NCBI RefSeq assembly: GCF_002723955.1
Contig: NZ_BEWN01000003.1
Location: 186,001-250,000, forward strand
Direction: 5' to 3'
Source of the DNA: Gluconobacter frateurii
Lineage (GTDB): Bacteria > Pseudomonadota > Alphaproteobacteria > Acetobacterales > Acetobacteraceae
Length of the DNA stretch: 64,000 nt
Of the stretch, positions 17,253 to 26,537 are shown piece by piece (the first letter of the stretch is position 1; every line of letters starts with the position of its first letter). Below the pieces are notes generated by a model, which saw only the letters and a list, made by a program, of their open reading frames with translations, did not search any database and was not told the origin of the DNA. The translations under genes and the position numbers were made by a program.

Positions 17253-18199
17253 TGATTGGTCTTGCTCAAACCATTTTTGGACGGCTCGCCGTACTGGCGA
17301 TTGCCAGTGTGATTGTTTTCGCCCTCCTCAGCGTCCTTCCGGGTGATCCCGCGACTGTGATGCTGGGTCTGGACGCCAGCCCTGAAAGTATTGCTGCTCT
17401 TCACCATCAGCTTGGCCTCGATGCGTCTCCCATCACCCGCTATTTTCGCTGGATCTTCGGCCTTTTCCGTGGAAACGCAGGAACGAGTTACGTCTATGAC
17501 GTACCGGTTTCTGGTCTGATCCTTGAGCGCTTTCAAAGCACTTTGCCTCTCATCATCCTTGCGACCATTCTGGCGCTTCTGATCGGCCTTCCGGTTGGAG
17601 CTGTTGCAGCAACCAACCGTGGAAAACGGCTGGATCTGACACTCATGGCAACACTCCAGCTCCTGAAATCCATTCCGGATTTCTGGCTGGCCATGATGAT
17701 GACGTTTCTTTTTTCTTTGACCCTGCACTGGTTTCCCGCTGGTGGGTTCAGTGGTTGGAACAATGGCGTTATTTCCGGCCTTCGTGCCCTCACCCTGCCA
17801 GCAATTGCTCTCGCCATTCCACAGGCTGCGATCATCGCCCGGTTTATGCGATCATCCCTGATCGATACACTGGAACAGGACTTCATCCGCACTGCTCGTG
17901 CCCAGGGTTATAGTCGCCAAGGTATGCTGTGGCAGGTTGCAATCCCGAATGCGGTTATCCCGGTTCTGACGTTGATCGGAATTCAGCTTCCTGTTCTTGT
18001 AACAGGCTCGATCATTGTTGAAAATGTGTTCAACATTCCCGGCTGCGGAAAGCTGCTTCTGGAAGCCGTCAATCAGCGGGATATTCCGGTTGTGCAGAAC
18101 CTTGTCATGCTGATTGTCGCTGGCGTGCTGCTGTTGAACCTGGGTCTTTCGGTTATCATCCGCTGGCTGGACCCGCGCTTGGCAGGAGGCAACACATGA
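17249..18199 (+). CDS. ABC importer permease, DppB type
   Basis: A 316-residue inner-membrane permease with six predicted helices. The N-terminal SVLPGDPATVMLG and the loop HQLGLDASPITRYFRWI are typical of DppB/OppB. The cytoplasmic EAA-type loop is near DFIRTARAQGYSRQGMLWQVAIPNA. It overlaps its neighbours by 4 bp on both sides. With the next gene it forms the membrane channel of the importer. Confidence 0.9.
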   Translation: MMIGLAQTIFGRLAVLAIASVIVFALLSVLPGDPATVMLGLDASPESIAALHHQLGLDASPITRYFRWIFGLFRGNAGTSYVYDVPVSGLILERFQSTLPLIILATILALLIGLPVGAVAATNRGKRLDLTLMATLQLLKSIPDFWLAMMMTFLFSLTLHWFPAGGFSGWNNGVISGLRALTLPAIALAIPQAAIIARFMRSSLIDTLEQDFIRTARAQGYSRQGMLWQVAIPNAVIPVLTLIGIQLPVLVTGSIIVENVFNIPGCGKLLLEAVNQRDIPVVQNLVMLIVAGVLLLNLGLSVIIRWLDPRLAGGNT

Positions 18200-19029
18200 C
18201 GTTGCATCGCGCTCCAAAGAGCCTGCTCGCCGGGAGTGTCCTGCTTCTTGGGTGCCTGATTCCGGCAACGATTGTCTGGATCTGGCACGGCGGTCATGCA
18301 CCGTTCATCGATATTCCGAACCGTTATGCTCCGCCCTCTCTGACCCACCCTCTGGGAACCGATCCCTTCGGACGAGACCTTGCCAGCTATGTTCTGACCG
18401 GCGCGTTCAATACGACGGCGATTGCAGTGCTTTCCGTCGCACTTGCGACGGTTATCGGAACCATTCTCGGACTGGTTGGCGCGAACGGTGGAAAACGAGG
18501 CTGGGCCGTGATGAGCGCTGCCGATCTTGGCTTGGCATTCCCCCCTATTCTTATCGCGGCCATGCTCGTGACCGCACAGGGCGCCTCTGCGACAGGTGAG
18601 ATTCTGGCGATCGCTCTGTTCGGTATTCCCGCACAGATCCGCATTACGAAGCAGGCCGCGCAGTCCATCCTTGTGCTGGATTACATCTCCGCCGCGCGCA
18701 TGGCGGGCTTTGGCTCCGTCGCTGTGACAATCCGCCATGTTCTTCCCAACATCGCGCCGATCCTGATTGTTCATGCCTCGACGTCCCTGGCTCTAGCTAT
18801 CCTGTCTGAAGCAGGTCTGTCCTATCTGGGTCTCGGCGCTCCTCCGCCGCAGCCGGATCTGGGACGGGCTTTGGCGTCCTATCAGATCCACATTTTTGAT
18901 CATCCCTTTCTGGTTGCTGCGCCCGGTGTCACGGTCATGGTGCTCGTTCTCGGCTTCAACCTCCTTGGAGACGGTCTGAGGGACCTTCTTGAGCGCCCCT
19001 TTGCCCGTAACGAGGAGAGCCTGTCATGA
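18196..19029 (+). CDS. ABC importer permease, DppC type
   Basis: A 277-residue second permease. The segment PPSLTHPLGTDPFGRDLAS is the DppC/OppC N-terminal signature, and the EAA loop reads LDYISAARMAGFGSVAVTIRHV. LSEAGLSYLGLGAPPPQPDLG near residue 200 is also diagnostic. It pairs with the DppB-type permease and overlaps the ATPase gene by 4 bp. Confidence 0.9.
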   Translation: MTLHRAPKSLLAGSVLLLGCLIPATIVWIWHGGHAPFIDIPNRYAPPSLTHPLGTDPFGRDLASYVLTGAFNTTAIAVLSVALATVIGTILGLVGANGGKRGWAVMSAADLGLAFPPILIAAMLVTAQGASATGEILAIALFGIPAQIRITKQAAQSILVLDYISAARMAGFGSVAVTIRHVLPNIAPILIVHASTSLALAILSEAGLSYLGLGAPPPQPDLGRALASYQIHIFDHPFLVAAPGVTVMVLVLGFNLLGDGLRDLLERPFARNEESLS

Positions 19030-19859
19030 CAGCATGCCTTTCTGTTCGGGATCTGTCGGTTCTGGCAAGTGCGAAGCCCATTCTTCATCCCATTTCCTTT
19101 ACGGTAAGCCCTGGCGAGACAGTCGCTGTGACGGGTGAATCCGGGTCCGGAAAATCGACGCTGGCCCGTGCGCTGATGGGGCTGCTTCCAAACGGTTTCA
19201 AAACCTGCGGACAGATTATTTTTGAAGGGAAGGATCTTACCACCCTGCCCGAGAGCGCATTTCGTGATCTCCGTGGTTGTCGCATCGCCATGGTGTTTCA
19301 GGAGCCCATGACCGCGCTTAACCCGATCCGCCGTATTGGCAAACAGATCAGTGATACGCTCAGACTTCACGGCGCGGTTCCATCGCGCGACATTGCGCCG
19401 CATGTCCAGCAGTTGCTGGATCGTGTTGGCCTGCGTCGCGCTGGCGTGTCGGCACAAGCCTATCCACACGCACTGTCAGGTGGGCAACGTCAGCGTGTTC
19501 TTCTGGCAATGGCAATTGCCTGCAAACCTGCCCTTCTCATTGCCGACGAATTCACGACCGCGCTCGATAGCAGGACGCAGGCAGAGATGATGGATCTTGT
19601 GAAGGAGCTTGCGGTCGAACATGAGATGGGTGTTCTGATGATTTCTCATGACCTCGGTGTCATCAGGCGTCAGGCGCAGCGCGTTCTGGTTCTTCAGCAA
19701 GGCTATCTCGTTGAAAGCAACGAGACAGAACAGCTATTTGATGCCCCCCGACATCCCTACACGCGTGCGCTTCTCAGCATGTCCCTGCATGGGACCAGCC
19801 ATCCTCCTTTGACCCGTATTCCTGTTCCCACGGATGTTTCTAAAGGCGTTCAGCGATGA
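19026..19859 (+). CDS. ABC importer ATPase, DppD type
   Basis: A 277-residue nucleotide-binding subunit. Walker A is GESGSGKSTLA (about residue 38), the Q-loop is in VFQEPMTALNP, the signature is LSGGQRQRVLLAMAIA, Walker B is ALLIADEFTTALD, and the switch His is in MISHDLG. The C-terminus is shorter than in typical DppD, which usually continues into an oligopeptide-transporter C-terminal region of about 50 residues with cysteines. The gene overlaps the neighbouring ATPase by 4 bp. Confidence 0.9.
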   Translation: MTACLSVRDLSVLASAKPILHPISFTVSPGETVAVTGESGSGKSTLARALMGLLPNGFKTCGQIIFEGKDLTTLPESAFRDLRGCRIAMVFQEPMTALNPIRRIGKQISDTLRLHGAVPSRDIAPHVQQLLDRVGLRRAGVSAQAYPHALSGGQRQRVLLAMAIACKPALLIADEFTTALDSRTQAEMMDLVKELAVEHEMGVLMISHDLGVIRRQAQRVLVLQQGYLVESNETEQLFDAPRHPYTRALLSMSLHGTSHPPLTRIPVPTDVSKGVQR

Positions 19860-20629
19860 GTGCTCTACTGGAAGCAAAGAACATCGCATACAGCGTGCCC
19901 GAACGTGGCTCTTCTGTTTTCGGTTCTCGCAAAAAAACAGTTCTGCAGGACGTCAGCCTTCATGTGGCTGAGCGCGAAACATTGGGCATCGTCGGGTCTT
20001 CCGGCAGTGGAAAATCCACCCTCTCCCGTATTCTGACCGGGCTTATAAGGCCGGAAAAGGGTAAGATCCTGTTTCAGGGTCAGGATCTGCGCGATGCTAA
20101 CAGGCAGGTCAGGAAAGACATCCGGCCCAGCATTCAGATGATTTTCCAGGACCCTCAGGGGGCGCTCGATCCTCGCCAGACCGTGCGGCAGATTGTGAAA
20201 GAGCCGCTCCATCAGATGGCCCTGAGCAACGACGAAAAAGAACGTCGGGTTCTTGAGGCGCTGGCAGATGTTGCTCTTCCTCAGGATGCTGCCGATCGGT
20301 ACCCGAGGATGTTCTCCGGTGGCCAGAGACAGCGGATTGCCATCGCCCGTGCCCTCGTGACACGTCCCTCAGTCATTGTCGCAGATGAGGCAGTCTCCGC
20401 TTTGGATGTCTCGACGCAAGCTGTGGTTCTGAACCTGCTGCTGGACCTTCAGAAGCGGCATGGCCTTTCCTATATTTTTGTTAGTCACGATCTGGCAGTT
20501 ATCCGCCATATTTCCCATCGTGTTGCCGTCCTTGACGAGGGCAAGATTGTGGAAACCGGTCCTACCCTGTCAGTGATGGATCATCCTCAGCATGCCGCCA
20601 CCCAAGACCTTATTGACGCCAGCCTTTGA
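19856..20629 (+). CDS. ABC importer ATPase, DppF type
   Basis: A 257-residue second ATPase of the heterodimer. Walker A is GSSGSGKSTLS, the Q-loop is in IFQDPQGALDPRQTV, the signature is FSGGQRQRIAIARALV, Walker B is SVIVADEAVSALD, and the switch His is in FVSHDLAVI. The QDPxxALxPR segment marks the DppF branch. It completes the importer: one binding protein, two permeases and two ATPases. Confidence 0.9.
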   Translation: MSALLEAKNIAYSVPERGSSVFGSRKKTVLQDVSLHVAERETLGIVGSSGSGKSTLSRILTGLIRPEKGKILFQGQDLRDANRQVRKDIRPSIQMIFQDPQGALDPRQTVRQIVKEPLHQMALSNDEKERRVLEALADVALPQDAADRYPRMFSGGQRQRIAIARALVTRPSVIVADEAVSALDVSTQAVVLNLLLDLQKRHGLSYIFVSHDLAVIRHISHRVAVLDEGKIVETGPTLSVMDHPQHAATQDLIDASL

Positions 20630-20642
20630 AACGACGCCAATC

Positions 20643-21683
20643 ATGATTTCCAGACCACGCAATAACCTTATTACAGACGTGCCGGGCATCCGCGTCGGTA
20701 ATGTTCAGAACCTTGACCAGAGAACGGGGGTGACAGCCCTGCTTTTTGATCAGCCAGCAGTCGCATCCGGAAGCTTTCCGGGAGGTGCCCCGGCATTGCG
20801 GGAAAGTGCATTACTGGAACCGGAAATGATCGTGAGTGGCATTGATGCGGTCGTGCTGTCAGGCGGATCTACCTACGGCCTGGATGCGACTTCGGGTGTG
20901 CAGGCCTGGTTACGGGAACAGGCGGCACATCTGCCCATCCCCGAAAAACAGGTCCGCGTGCCCATCGTTGTTCAGGCAAGCCTGTTTGATCTCGTGAATG
21001 GCGGTGACAAAGACTGGGGCCGGTACTCCCCCTATGCAGAACTGGGCTATCAGGCCGCTCAAGCCGCACAAAATGGCGATTTTGCACTTGGAACCACAGG
21101 AGCCGGAACCGGGGCGACCACCACGCCGCTAAGGGGTGGTCTGGGGTCTGCGAGCGCAATGACGCCTTCAGGCCATACCGTTGCTGCCCTGATGGTGGTC
21201 AATGCGGTCGGGACGGCGACAATCGGCGATGGACCACATTTTTGGAGCGCCCCTTTTGAGCAGGATAATGAATTCGGCGGCTTAGGCTTTCCATCACGCC
21301 TGACAGAAAATGATCTTCGTTTGCGCATGAAGCCGAACTATGTGGCGGGAACGACGATCGGTGTCATCGCTACCGATGCGATTTTGACAAAAGCTGAGGC
21401 CAAGCGTCTTGCCATTCTGGCGCAAGATGGCATCGCGCGCGGGGTCTTTCCAGCTCATCTGCCGCAGGATGGCGATGCGGTCTTCGGTGTCTCAACGGGC
21501 CATGCGCCAGCGCCAGCGTCTGTAGAAGTATGGACGGAAATTCTGCACGCAGCGACGCAGGTCACGGCCCGCGCCATTGCCCGGGGTGTCTATGAAGCCT
21601 CGCCCTTGCCGGGAGAGCCGTTCCTTCCGACATGGAGCGAACGGTTTGGTGCCCTGAAACAGGGAAATGCGAATCATGGCTGA
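20643..21683 (+). CDS. P1-family aminopeptidase (DmpA/beta-aminopeptidase-like)
   Basis: A P1-family N-terminal-nucleophile hydrolase, related to L-aminopeptidase D-Ala-esterase/amidase DmpA and BapA. These enzymes are made as precursors that cut themselves. Family segments are NLITDVPGIRVGN, TGVTALLFD, VVLSGGSTYGLDATSGVQ, GTTGAGTGATT and, in the probable catalytic subunit, AGTTIGVIATDA with FGVSTGHA. The autocleavage site should be at the Gly-Thr of AGTTIG (inferred from the family). The frame is open from 20592, overlapping the ATPase gene; the ATG at 20643 gives the normal family start. No signal peptide is seen, so it is probably cytoplasmic. It would hydrolyse an amide or peptide brought in by the importer. 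Confidence 0.85.
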   Translation: MISRPRNNLITDVPGIRVGNVQNLDQRTGVTALLFDQPAVASGSFPGGAPALRESALLEPEMIVSGIDAVVLSGGSTYGLDATSGVQAWLREQAAHLPIPEKQVRVPIVVQASLFDLVNGGDKDWGRYSPYAELGYQAAQAAQNGDFALGTTGAGTGATTTPLRGGLGSASAMTPSGHTVAALMVVNAVGTATIGDGPHFWSAPFEQDNEFGGLGFPSRLTENDLRLRMKPNYVAGTTIGVIATDAILTKAEAKRLAILAQDGIARGVFPAHLPQDGDAVFGVSTGHAPAPASVEVWTEILHAATQVTARAIARGVYEASPLPGEPFLPTWSERFGALKQGNANHG

Positions 21684-22539
21684 TGTTCTTCCTGCGCCTA
21701 CGGCTTTCTTCCGTGTTCCGGGGCGTCGTCTGGCACTTTCCACGCTTGAAAAAGGCAGTGACACGACGCTGGTCTTTGTTCATGGGCTAGGAGGAAACCG
21801 GCAGCAATGGCGGTTGCAATGGGAGCGTTTTTCTCAGGAAAACGTCAATCTTGTTGCGTGGGATGCGTACGGTCATGGCGAGAGTGCGCGCTCCCAGCAT
21901 GAGCAGGCTTTCCTCAGCACCTATGTGGTTGAGGATCTCGCTACGATCCTGAAGGATCACCCGTCTTCAAAACGCATTCTGGTGGCTCATTCATTCGGTT
22001 GCCGAGTGACGCTGGAATGGATTGCGGGTCTGCTCCAGGCTGGAAAGACTGTCCCTGTCGATGAACTCATCCTTCTCGGGCCAGCGTCTCTCACGCCGTC
22101 CCTTAAAGGGCCGATGTTTGGGAATTGGATGGACCGGCTGCCCTTCTGGCTGGCCTCTTTCGCACGACCTTTCCTGCAGAAGCGCTTTGAAGCTCTGGCG
22201 TGGGGGCCAAATGTTGATCCGGCCATTTTGAAGGCCGAACGCAAGGCAACGAAACGGAACAGCCTGTTCATGATCAATGCGGTCCGCTCAGGTGCCCAAC
22301 CCATTGATACCCAGATTTTGCGACAGTTCGGAAAGCCCGTGCATATTCTCGCGGGACAGGACGACGGTATTGTCCCTCTCGCAGAAATACAGAAAATTCA
22401 TGACCTTATTCCGGCAAGCTCTCTCGATGTCCTTTCCGATTGCGGGCATCAGATCATGCTGGAGCAACCTGCCATCGTGAACCACGTCATCGAAAGTGCC
22501 CTCAACCGCCTCTCCTCTGGGCAGGATACGCATTCATGA
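21676..22539 (+). CDS. Alpha/beta hydrolase
   Basis: A 287-residue alpha/beta-fold hydrolase. The oxyanion region is FVHGLGGNRQQW, the nucleophile elbow is AHSFG (a variant of GxSxG with Ser at about residue 100), an Asp occurs in LAGQDDGIVPL, and the catalytic His is in DCGHQIMLEQP near the C-terminus. I prefer ATG 21676 because AGGGAA (21661-21666) is 9 bases upstream; ATG 21667 would abut it. It overlaps the peptidase stop by 8 bp and the TPR gene by 4 bp. It could be an esterase, amidase or C-C hydrolase in the same pathway. Confidence 0.82.
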   Translation: MADVLPAPTAFFRVPGRRLALSTLEKGSDTTLVFVHGLGGNRQQWRLQWERFSQENVNLVAWDAYGHGESARSQHEQAFLSTYVVEDLATILKDHPSSKRILVAHSFGCRVTLEWIAGLLQAGKTVPVDELILLGPASLTPSLKGPMFGNWMDRLPFWLASFARPFLQKRFEALAWGPNVDPAILKAERKATKRNSLFMINAVRSGAQPIDTQILRQFGKPVHILAGQDDGIVPLAEIQKIHDLIPASSLDVLSDCGHQIMLEQPAIVNHVIESALNRLSSGQDTHS

Positions 22540-23753
22540 GTCAGGACGCTCTCGGGAACGAAGTTTCGACAACCGATGAGAAGACGCTGCAAGGGATCAA
22601 CGCCTTTATCCTCGGCTATCTAGGCTATGATCTCAGACTGGTGGAAATCCTTGGTATTGCAGATCAATCCGATGATTGTCTGGCGAACACCTATGCCGGG
22701 CTTCTCTGGATGCTGTCTGAAACTGGAGATATTCCTGCCGAAGCGCTTCGCTATCGAGACCGGGCAAAAGCTTCGTATGATCAGGCCCTGCCGCGGGAAA
22801 AACTGCTTTTCGCCGTGCTGGAAGCATCCATTGCAGAAGATCCAGACCAGATTGTCGAACTGACGGATATCATTCTGTCGCAGTGGCCACGCGACTTGGT
22901 AACGCTGAAGCTCCGGCAATATCATGATTTCATTCGTGGGCGCTTCACGGACATGCTGGCTATCGCCCAGAACAGCGAGGAGGCTGCCGGAGATGTGGCC
23001 GCGCTGCATGGAATGCTCGCGTTCGGTTTCGAGCAGTGTCATGACCTGGACGCGGCTGAAGGGTCGGCCCGACGCGCACTTGAAATGGACCCGTCCGAGC
23101 CTTGGGCGCAACACGCACTGGCGCATGTGTTCCTGACGCAAGGGCGGATCGAGGAAGGTATCGCGTTTCTGGAAGCCCGATCAGCAGGCTGGGAACGCCT
23201 GACGTCTTTCATGTACACGCATCTCTGGTGGCATCTCGCCCTGTTCTATCTGGCTCAGAACCGAGTAACAGACGCGCTTAAGATCTATGATGAGCACTGC
23301 TGGAGCAGAGAGCGCAGTTTTTCACAGGATCAGGTGGGCGCGGTGTCCCTGCTCGTGCGACTTGAGCTTGCAGATGCAGATGTGGGACAACGTTGGGCAG
23401 ATCTCGCAGACTGGCTTGCTCCCCGACAGGACGATGTTAGCCAGCCCTTCCTGAGTTTGCAGTATCTCTATGGCCTGCTGAAAGCTGGCAGGCCGGAAGG
23501 AGAGCATCTGCTCCAGCGCATTGAAAATCTCTCGGGCAAGAACCTTCCCGATCAGCGGGCCTGGGATCTTGTCGGTATTCCACTGGCGCGTGGCTTGAAG
23601 GCTTATCTGGGCCATGATCCCCTTACGGCTCAGGGATATTTTGAAACGGCGCTCCCTCACCTTCAGGATATTGGGGGAAGCCATGCACAACGTGATCTCT
23701 TCCTGCAAATTCAAAAGGATATCACACGTCAGCTATCAGGGCTGTCAGACTGA
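22536..23753 (+). CDS. TPR protein, TTC38/StaR-like
   Basis: A 405-residue, probably cytoplasmic helical-repeat protein. The frame is open from 22440, but ATG 22536 overlaps the hydrolase stop as ATGA and has AGGAT upstream. The middle region (about residues 150-290) has repeats such as [20 protein letters not shown] and [19 protein letters not shown], matching the TTC38/StaR-like TPR family. StaR is known only as a regulatory or accessory factor in staurosporine synthesis; the biochemical role of the family is unclear. It is the last gene of the operon and its end overlaps the convergent monooxygenase by 9 bp. Confidence 0.75.
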   Translation: MSQDALGNEVSTTDEKTLQGINAFILGYLGYDLRLVEILGIADQSDDCLANTYAGLLWMLSETGDIPAEALRYRDRAKASYDQALPREKLLFAVLEASIAEDPDQIVELTDIILSQWPRDLVTLKLRQYHDFIRGRFTDMLAIAQNSEEAAGDVAALHGMLAFGFEQCHDLDAAEGSARRALEMDPSEPWAQHALAHVFLTQGRIEEGIAFLEARSAGWERLTSFMYTHLWWHLALFYLAQNRVTDALKIYDEHCWSRERSFSQDQVGAVSLLVRLELADADVGQRWADLADWLAPRQDDVSQPFLSLQYLYGLLKAGRPEGEHLLQRIENLSGKNLPDQRAWDLVGIPLARGLKAYLGHDPLTAQGYFETALPHLQDIGGSHAQRDLFLQIQKDITRQLSGLSD

Positions 23754-24743
23754 AATCTCGGATTTGATTTTGGCAGCCAACTCCAGCGAGCGGCAACGGC
23801 TGTCATGGTCATGAACAGGGACAGCGATCATGAGTTCATCAGGTCTGTGGCGGTTTACAAACGCCTGGATCTGCTCAGAGACGGTCTCCCTTGAGCCTGC
23901 AAAGGTGTAGGATAATGTCTGTTCAAGCATGATCTGCTCTTCAGCAGACCAGAGGGACAGAACATTGCTGACGGGCGGAGGAAACGCCATCGGCCGTCCG
24001 CGCCTTAGTGCCATGAAGTATTGATAAAGCGACGTAGCAAGGCGCTTCCCTTCGGCTTCTTCATCAGCGGCGATGACGTTTACTGTTAGCATTACATGGG
24101 GTTTGGCACAGCGTTCTGAAGGCACGAAACGTGAGCGATAAAGCGTAATGGCCTCTTCCATCTGTGCCGGCGCAAAGTGGGAAGCAAACGCATATGGGAG
24201 CCCCAGTTGCGCTGCCAGAACTGCGGAAAACAACGAAGAGCCCAAAATCCAGACGGGGACACGCAGGCCCATACCCGGGACCGCCTTTATCAGATGAGTA
24301 TCGTCGTCAGTGGCAGGCTCAAAATAGTGCAGCAGTTCCACGACATCTTCGGGGAAACGATCAGGGGCAGCAGGATCACGACGCAAAGCACGAGCGGTCT
24401 TCTGATCGGCACCGGGGGCGCGGCCCAGCCCAAGATCTATCCGTCCGGGAAACAGCGTTTCCAGCGTTCCGAATTGTTCGGCAATAACAAGTGGAGAATG
24501 GTTGGGAAGCATGATGCCGCCCGATCCTACCCTGATGCGGGTGGTCGCGCCTGCAACCTGCCCGATCAGAACAGCGGTCGCAGCAGATGCAATTCCCGGC
24601 ATCGCATGATGCTCGGCCAGCCAGTATCGATGGAAGCCGAGACTTTCAGCACGTTTTGCAAAATCTATCGAATGGCGGAACGCCTCCCGTGGACCAGAAC
24701 CCTGCGTAATGATCGACAGATCAAGAACAGAAAATGGGATCAT
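23745..24743 (-). CDS. Luciferase-like flavin monooxygenase, MsnO8 type
   Basis: A 332-residue LLM-class oxidoreductase. It opens [14 protein letters not shown] and contains [45 protein letters not shown] cut into the usual FMN-binding pattern, and [14 protein letters not shown], typical of the MsnO8 subgroup. A second in-frame start three codons upstream (24749) exists; AAGGA has better spacing to 24743. It converges on the TPR gene, so both flavin enzymes of this region flank the same operon. The substrate and reductase are unknown. Confidence 0.85.
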   Translation of the reverse strand: MIPFSVLDLSIITQGSGPREAFRHSIDFAKRAESLGFHRYWLAEHHAMPGIASAATAVLIGQVAGATTRIRVGSGGIMLPNHSPLVIAEQFGTLETLFPGRIDLGLGRAPGADQKTARALRRDPAAPDRFPEDVVELLHYFEPATDDDTHLIKAVPGMGLRVPVWILGSSLFSAVLAAQLGLPYAFASHFAPAQMEEAITLYRSRFVPSERCAKPHVMLTVNVIAADEEAEGKRLATSLYQYFMALRRGRPMAFPPPVSNVLSLWSAEEQIMLEQTLSYTFAGSRETVSEQIQAFVNRHRPDELMIAVPVHDHDSRCRSLELAAKIKSEISV

Positions 24744-24749
24744 GGTCAT

Positions 24750-25064
24750 TGTCCTTGAAAGCTAAGGTTCCGGGCCCTTGAGGGTAACATGGAATAACCA
24801 ATAGCACGGCATGATGTTGGCTTCTTCAGAGTCCTGACGCCGGGTAATCGCGTATGTTGCGTTCAAAATCCTGTCATCGTCAGGTTTTCCCGACTGACGA
24901 AATAAATGAAGAGAAATGCAGGAAGAATTTGAGAAAACTCGCCTCTTCCATATTTCCCGCCTTCCACTCTTCCGTCATTGAGAAAGCCGTGTTCAGGCCT
25001 CTACGGCGTTCATGACGCAGACTTTACAGCAGAATTTTCAGGTATTGGGCGTATGGGTCTGAGA
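24750..25064. other. Intergenic region upstream of gntP
   Basis: About 315 bp without a convincing gene. The only structure I see is an inverted repeat, CGTCAG (24878-24883) and CTGACG (24894-24899) with a 10-base spacer, which could be an operator or a small hairpin for gntP expression. I found no strong -35/-10 pair. Confidence 0.4.
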
Positions 25065-25160
25065 ATGATGCTGGCAATGTTCGGGAGATCTGATTTCGCT
25101 GTTCTTTTACTCTCGTTTCTGAACCTCTTTCTCGTTCTGACAGGGCTGCGTTCCATATGA
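25065..25160 (+). CDS. Possible 31-residue hydrophobic leader peptide of gntP
   Basis: An ATG-ATG at 25065 opens a 31-codon frame encoding a hydrophobic single-helix peptide (about residues 11-28, FAVLLLSFLNLFLVLTGL). Its TGA overlaps the gntP ATG in ATATGA. The exact ATGA overlap and membrane character suggest translational coupling. Only a weak ribosome site (CTGAG) precedes it, so it may be chance. Confidence 0.35.
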   Translation: MMLAMFGRSDFAVLLLSFLNLFLVLTGLRSI

Positions 25161-26497
25161 CAACAACCTTTGCCATTCTGCTGGCGACAGCCGCAATCAT
25201 TGCTGTGGTCGTCCTTATTGCCCGTTTTCGTCTGAATCCCTTTATCGTTCTCTTTAGCGTTTCACTTCTCCTCGCCCTATGCGCTGGAATGCCTCCCAAT
25301 CAGGTTGTGGCCTCCTTTGAAGCTGGTGCGGGGCATGTGCTGGGTCACGTTGGCACCATCATCGCTCTGGGCACCATGCTTGGAAAAATGCTTGCAGAGT
25401 CTGGCGGTGCAGACCGCATTGCTCTCACCATTTCCGAACGGGCCGGCCGGCAGAGGATTGACTGGGCCATGATGGTCATCGGGCTATTGGTCGGGTTGCC
25501 GGTCTTCTTCGAAGTTGGCGTTGTTCTGCTGTTCCCACTGGCCTTTGTGCTGGCTGCGCGAACCGATACGTCCATCCTTCGGGTTGCACTTCCAATGGGG
25601 GCGGCGTTGTCTGTCACGCACGCCATGATCCCCCCGCACCCCGCTACACTTCTGGCGCTCTCCGCCTATCATGCGAACACAGGAACGACGATTTTCTGGG
25701 GTGTTCTCCTGGGAACACCTATCGCCGCTATTGCCGGCCCACTTTTTGCGCGGTTCATCAGCCCGCGGGTAGCAATTACCGAAAAGAACGCTTTGGCAGA
25801 ACAGTTTGTCCGACGTGAAATTCCTACTGACCTGCCTGGGTTCACCATCACGGTTCTTACCATCACCTGCCCGGTCATTCTTATGCTGATCGGATCGGCA
25901 GCAGACCTTTTCACGACGCCGAAGGGCACGCTCAACACGTTCCTGCATTTCATCGGCAACACTGACATCGCACTGCTTCTGGCAACGGTCATGTCCTTTT
26001 ATGTGCTTGGGTTGGCACGCGGCTTTTCCCGCGAAACGATCCTGCGCTTTACCAATGAATGCCTTGGTCCGACTGCGCTTATCATGCTGCTAGTTGGTGC
26101 AGGCGTTGGCTTCGGACGCGAACTGATCGACAGCGGCGTTTCCAAGGCCATTACCGATGCGGCTGTCAGTGCGCATGTGCCCCTGCTGGTTCTGGCATGG
26201 CTTCTGGCAGCAATCGTCCGTGTAGCTTGCGGTTCGTCCACCGTTGCCATGAGCACGGCCTCCGGTATTGCGGGACCAATTCTTGCTCATTCACAGGGTG
26301 TGTCACCTGAACTGATGGTTATTGCTACCGGCGCGGGCTCGGTTGCTTTTGGTCCGATGAATGATGCCGGCTTCTGGCAGATGAAGGAATATCTGGGCCT
26401 GACCGTCCCTCAGACGATCAAGACATGGTCGGTTCTGGAAACGATCATTGCCGTTCTGGGGCTGACATTCTGTCTCGGTGCGTCACTGGTCATCTGA
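25157..26497 (+). CDS. gntP: Gluconate permease, GntP family
   Basis: A 446-residue, 12-14 helix permease of the gluconate:H+ symporter family. Segments GAGHVLGHVGTIIALGTMLGKMLAESGGADRIA, here quoted in part (GTMLGKMLAESGGADRIA), ALSVTHAMIPPHPATLLAL, RVACGSSTVAMSTASGI and GPMNDAGFWQMKEY are strong GntP signatures. It lies immediately upstream of the gluconate dehydrogenase-type SDR, giving an uptake-and-oxidation pair. Substrates could also be related aldonates. Confidence 0.92.
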   Translation: MTTTFAILLATAAIIAVVVLIARFRLNPFIVLFSVSLLLALCAGMPPNQVVASFEAGAGHVLGHVGTIIALGTMLGKMLAESGGADRIALTISERAGRQRIDWAMMVIGLLVGLPVFFEVGVVLLFPLAFVLAARTDTSILRVALPMGAALSVTHAMIPPHPATLLALSAYHANTGTTIFWGVLLGTPIAAIAGPLFARFISPRVAITEKNALAEQFVRREIPTDLPGFTITVLTITCPVILMLIGSAADLFTTPKGTLNTFLHFIGNTDIALLLATVMSFYVLGLARGFSRETILRFTNECLGPTALIMLLVGAGVGFGRELIDSGVSKAITDAAVSAHVPLLVLAWLLAAIVRVACGSSTVAMSTASGIAGPILAHSQGVSPELMVIATGAGSVAFGPMNDAGFWQMKEYLGLTVPQTIKTWSVLETIIAVLGLTFCLGASLVI

Positions 26498-26537
26498 CGG
26501 CGGCTCTCATGAACATGGACAGGGAGAAGATTTTGCG

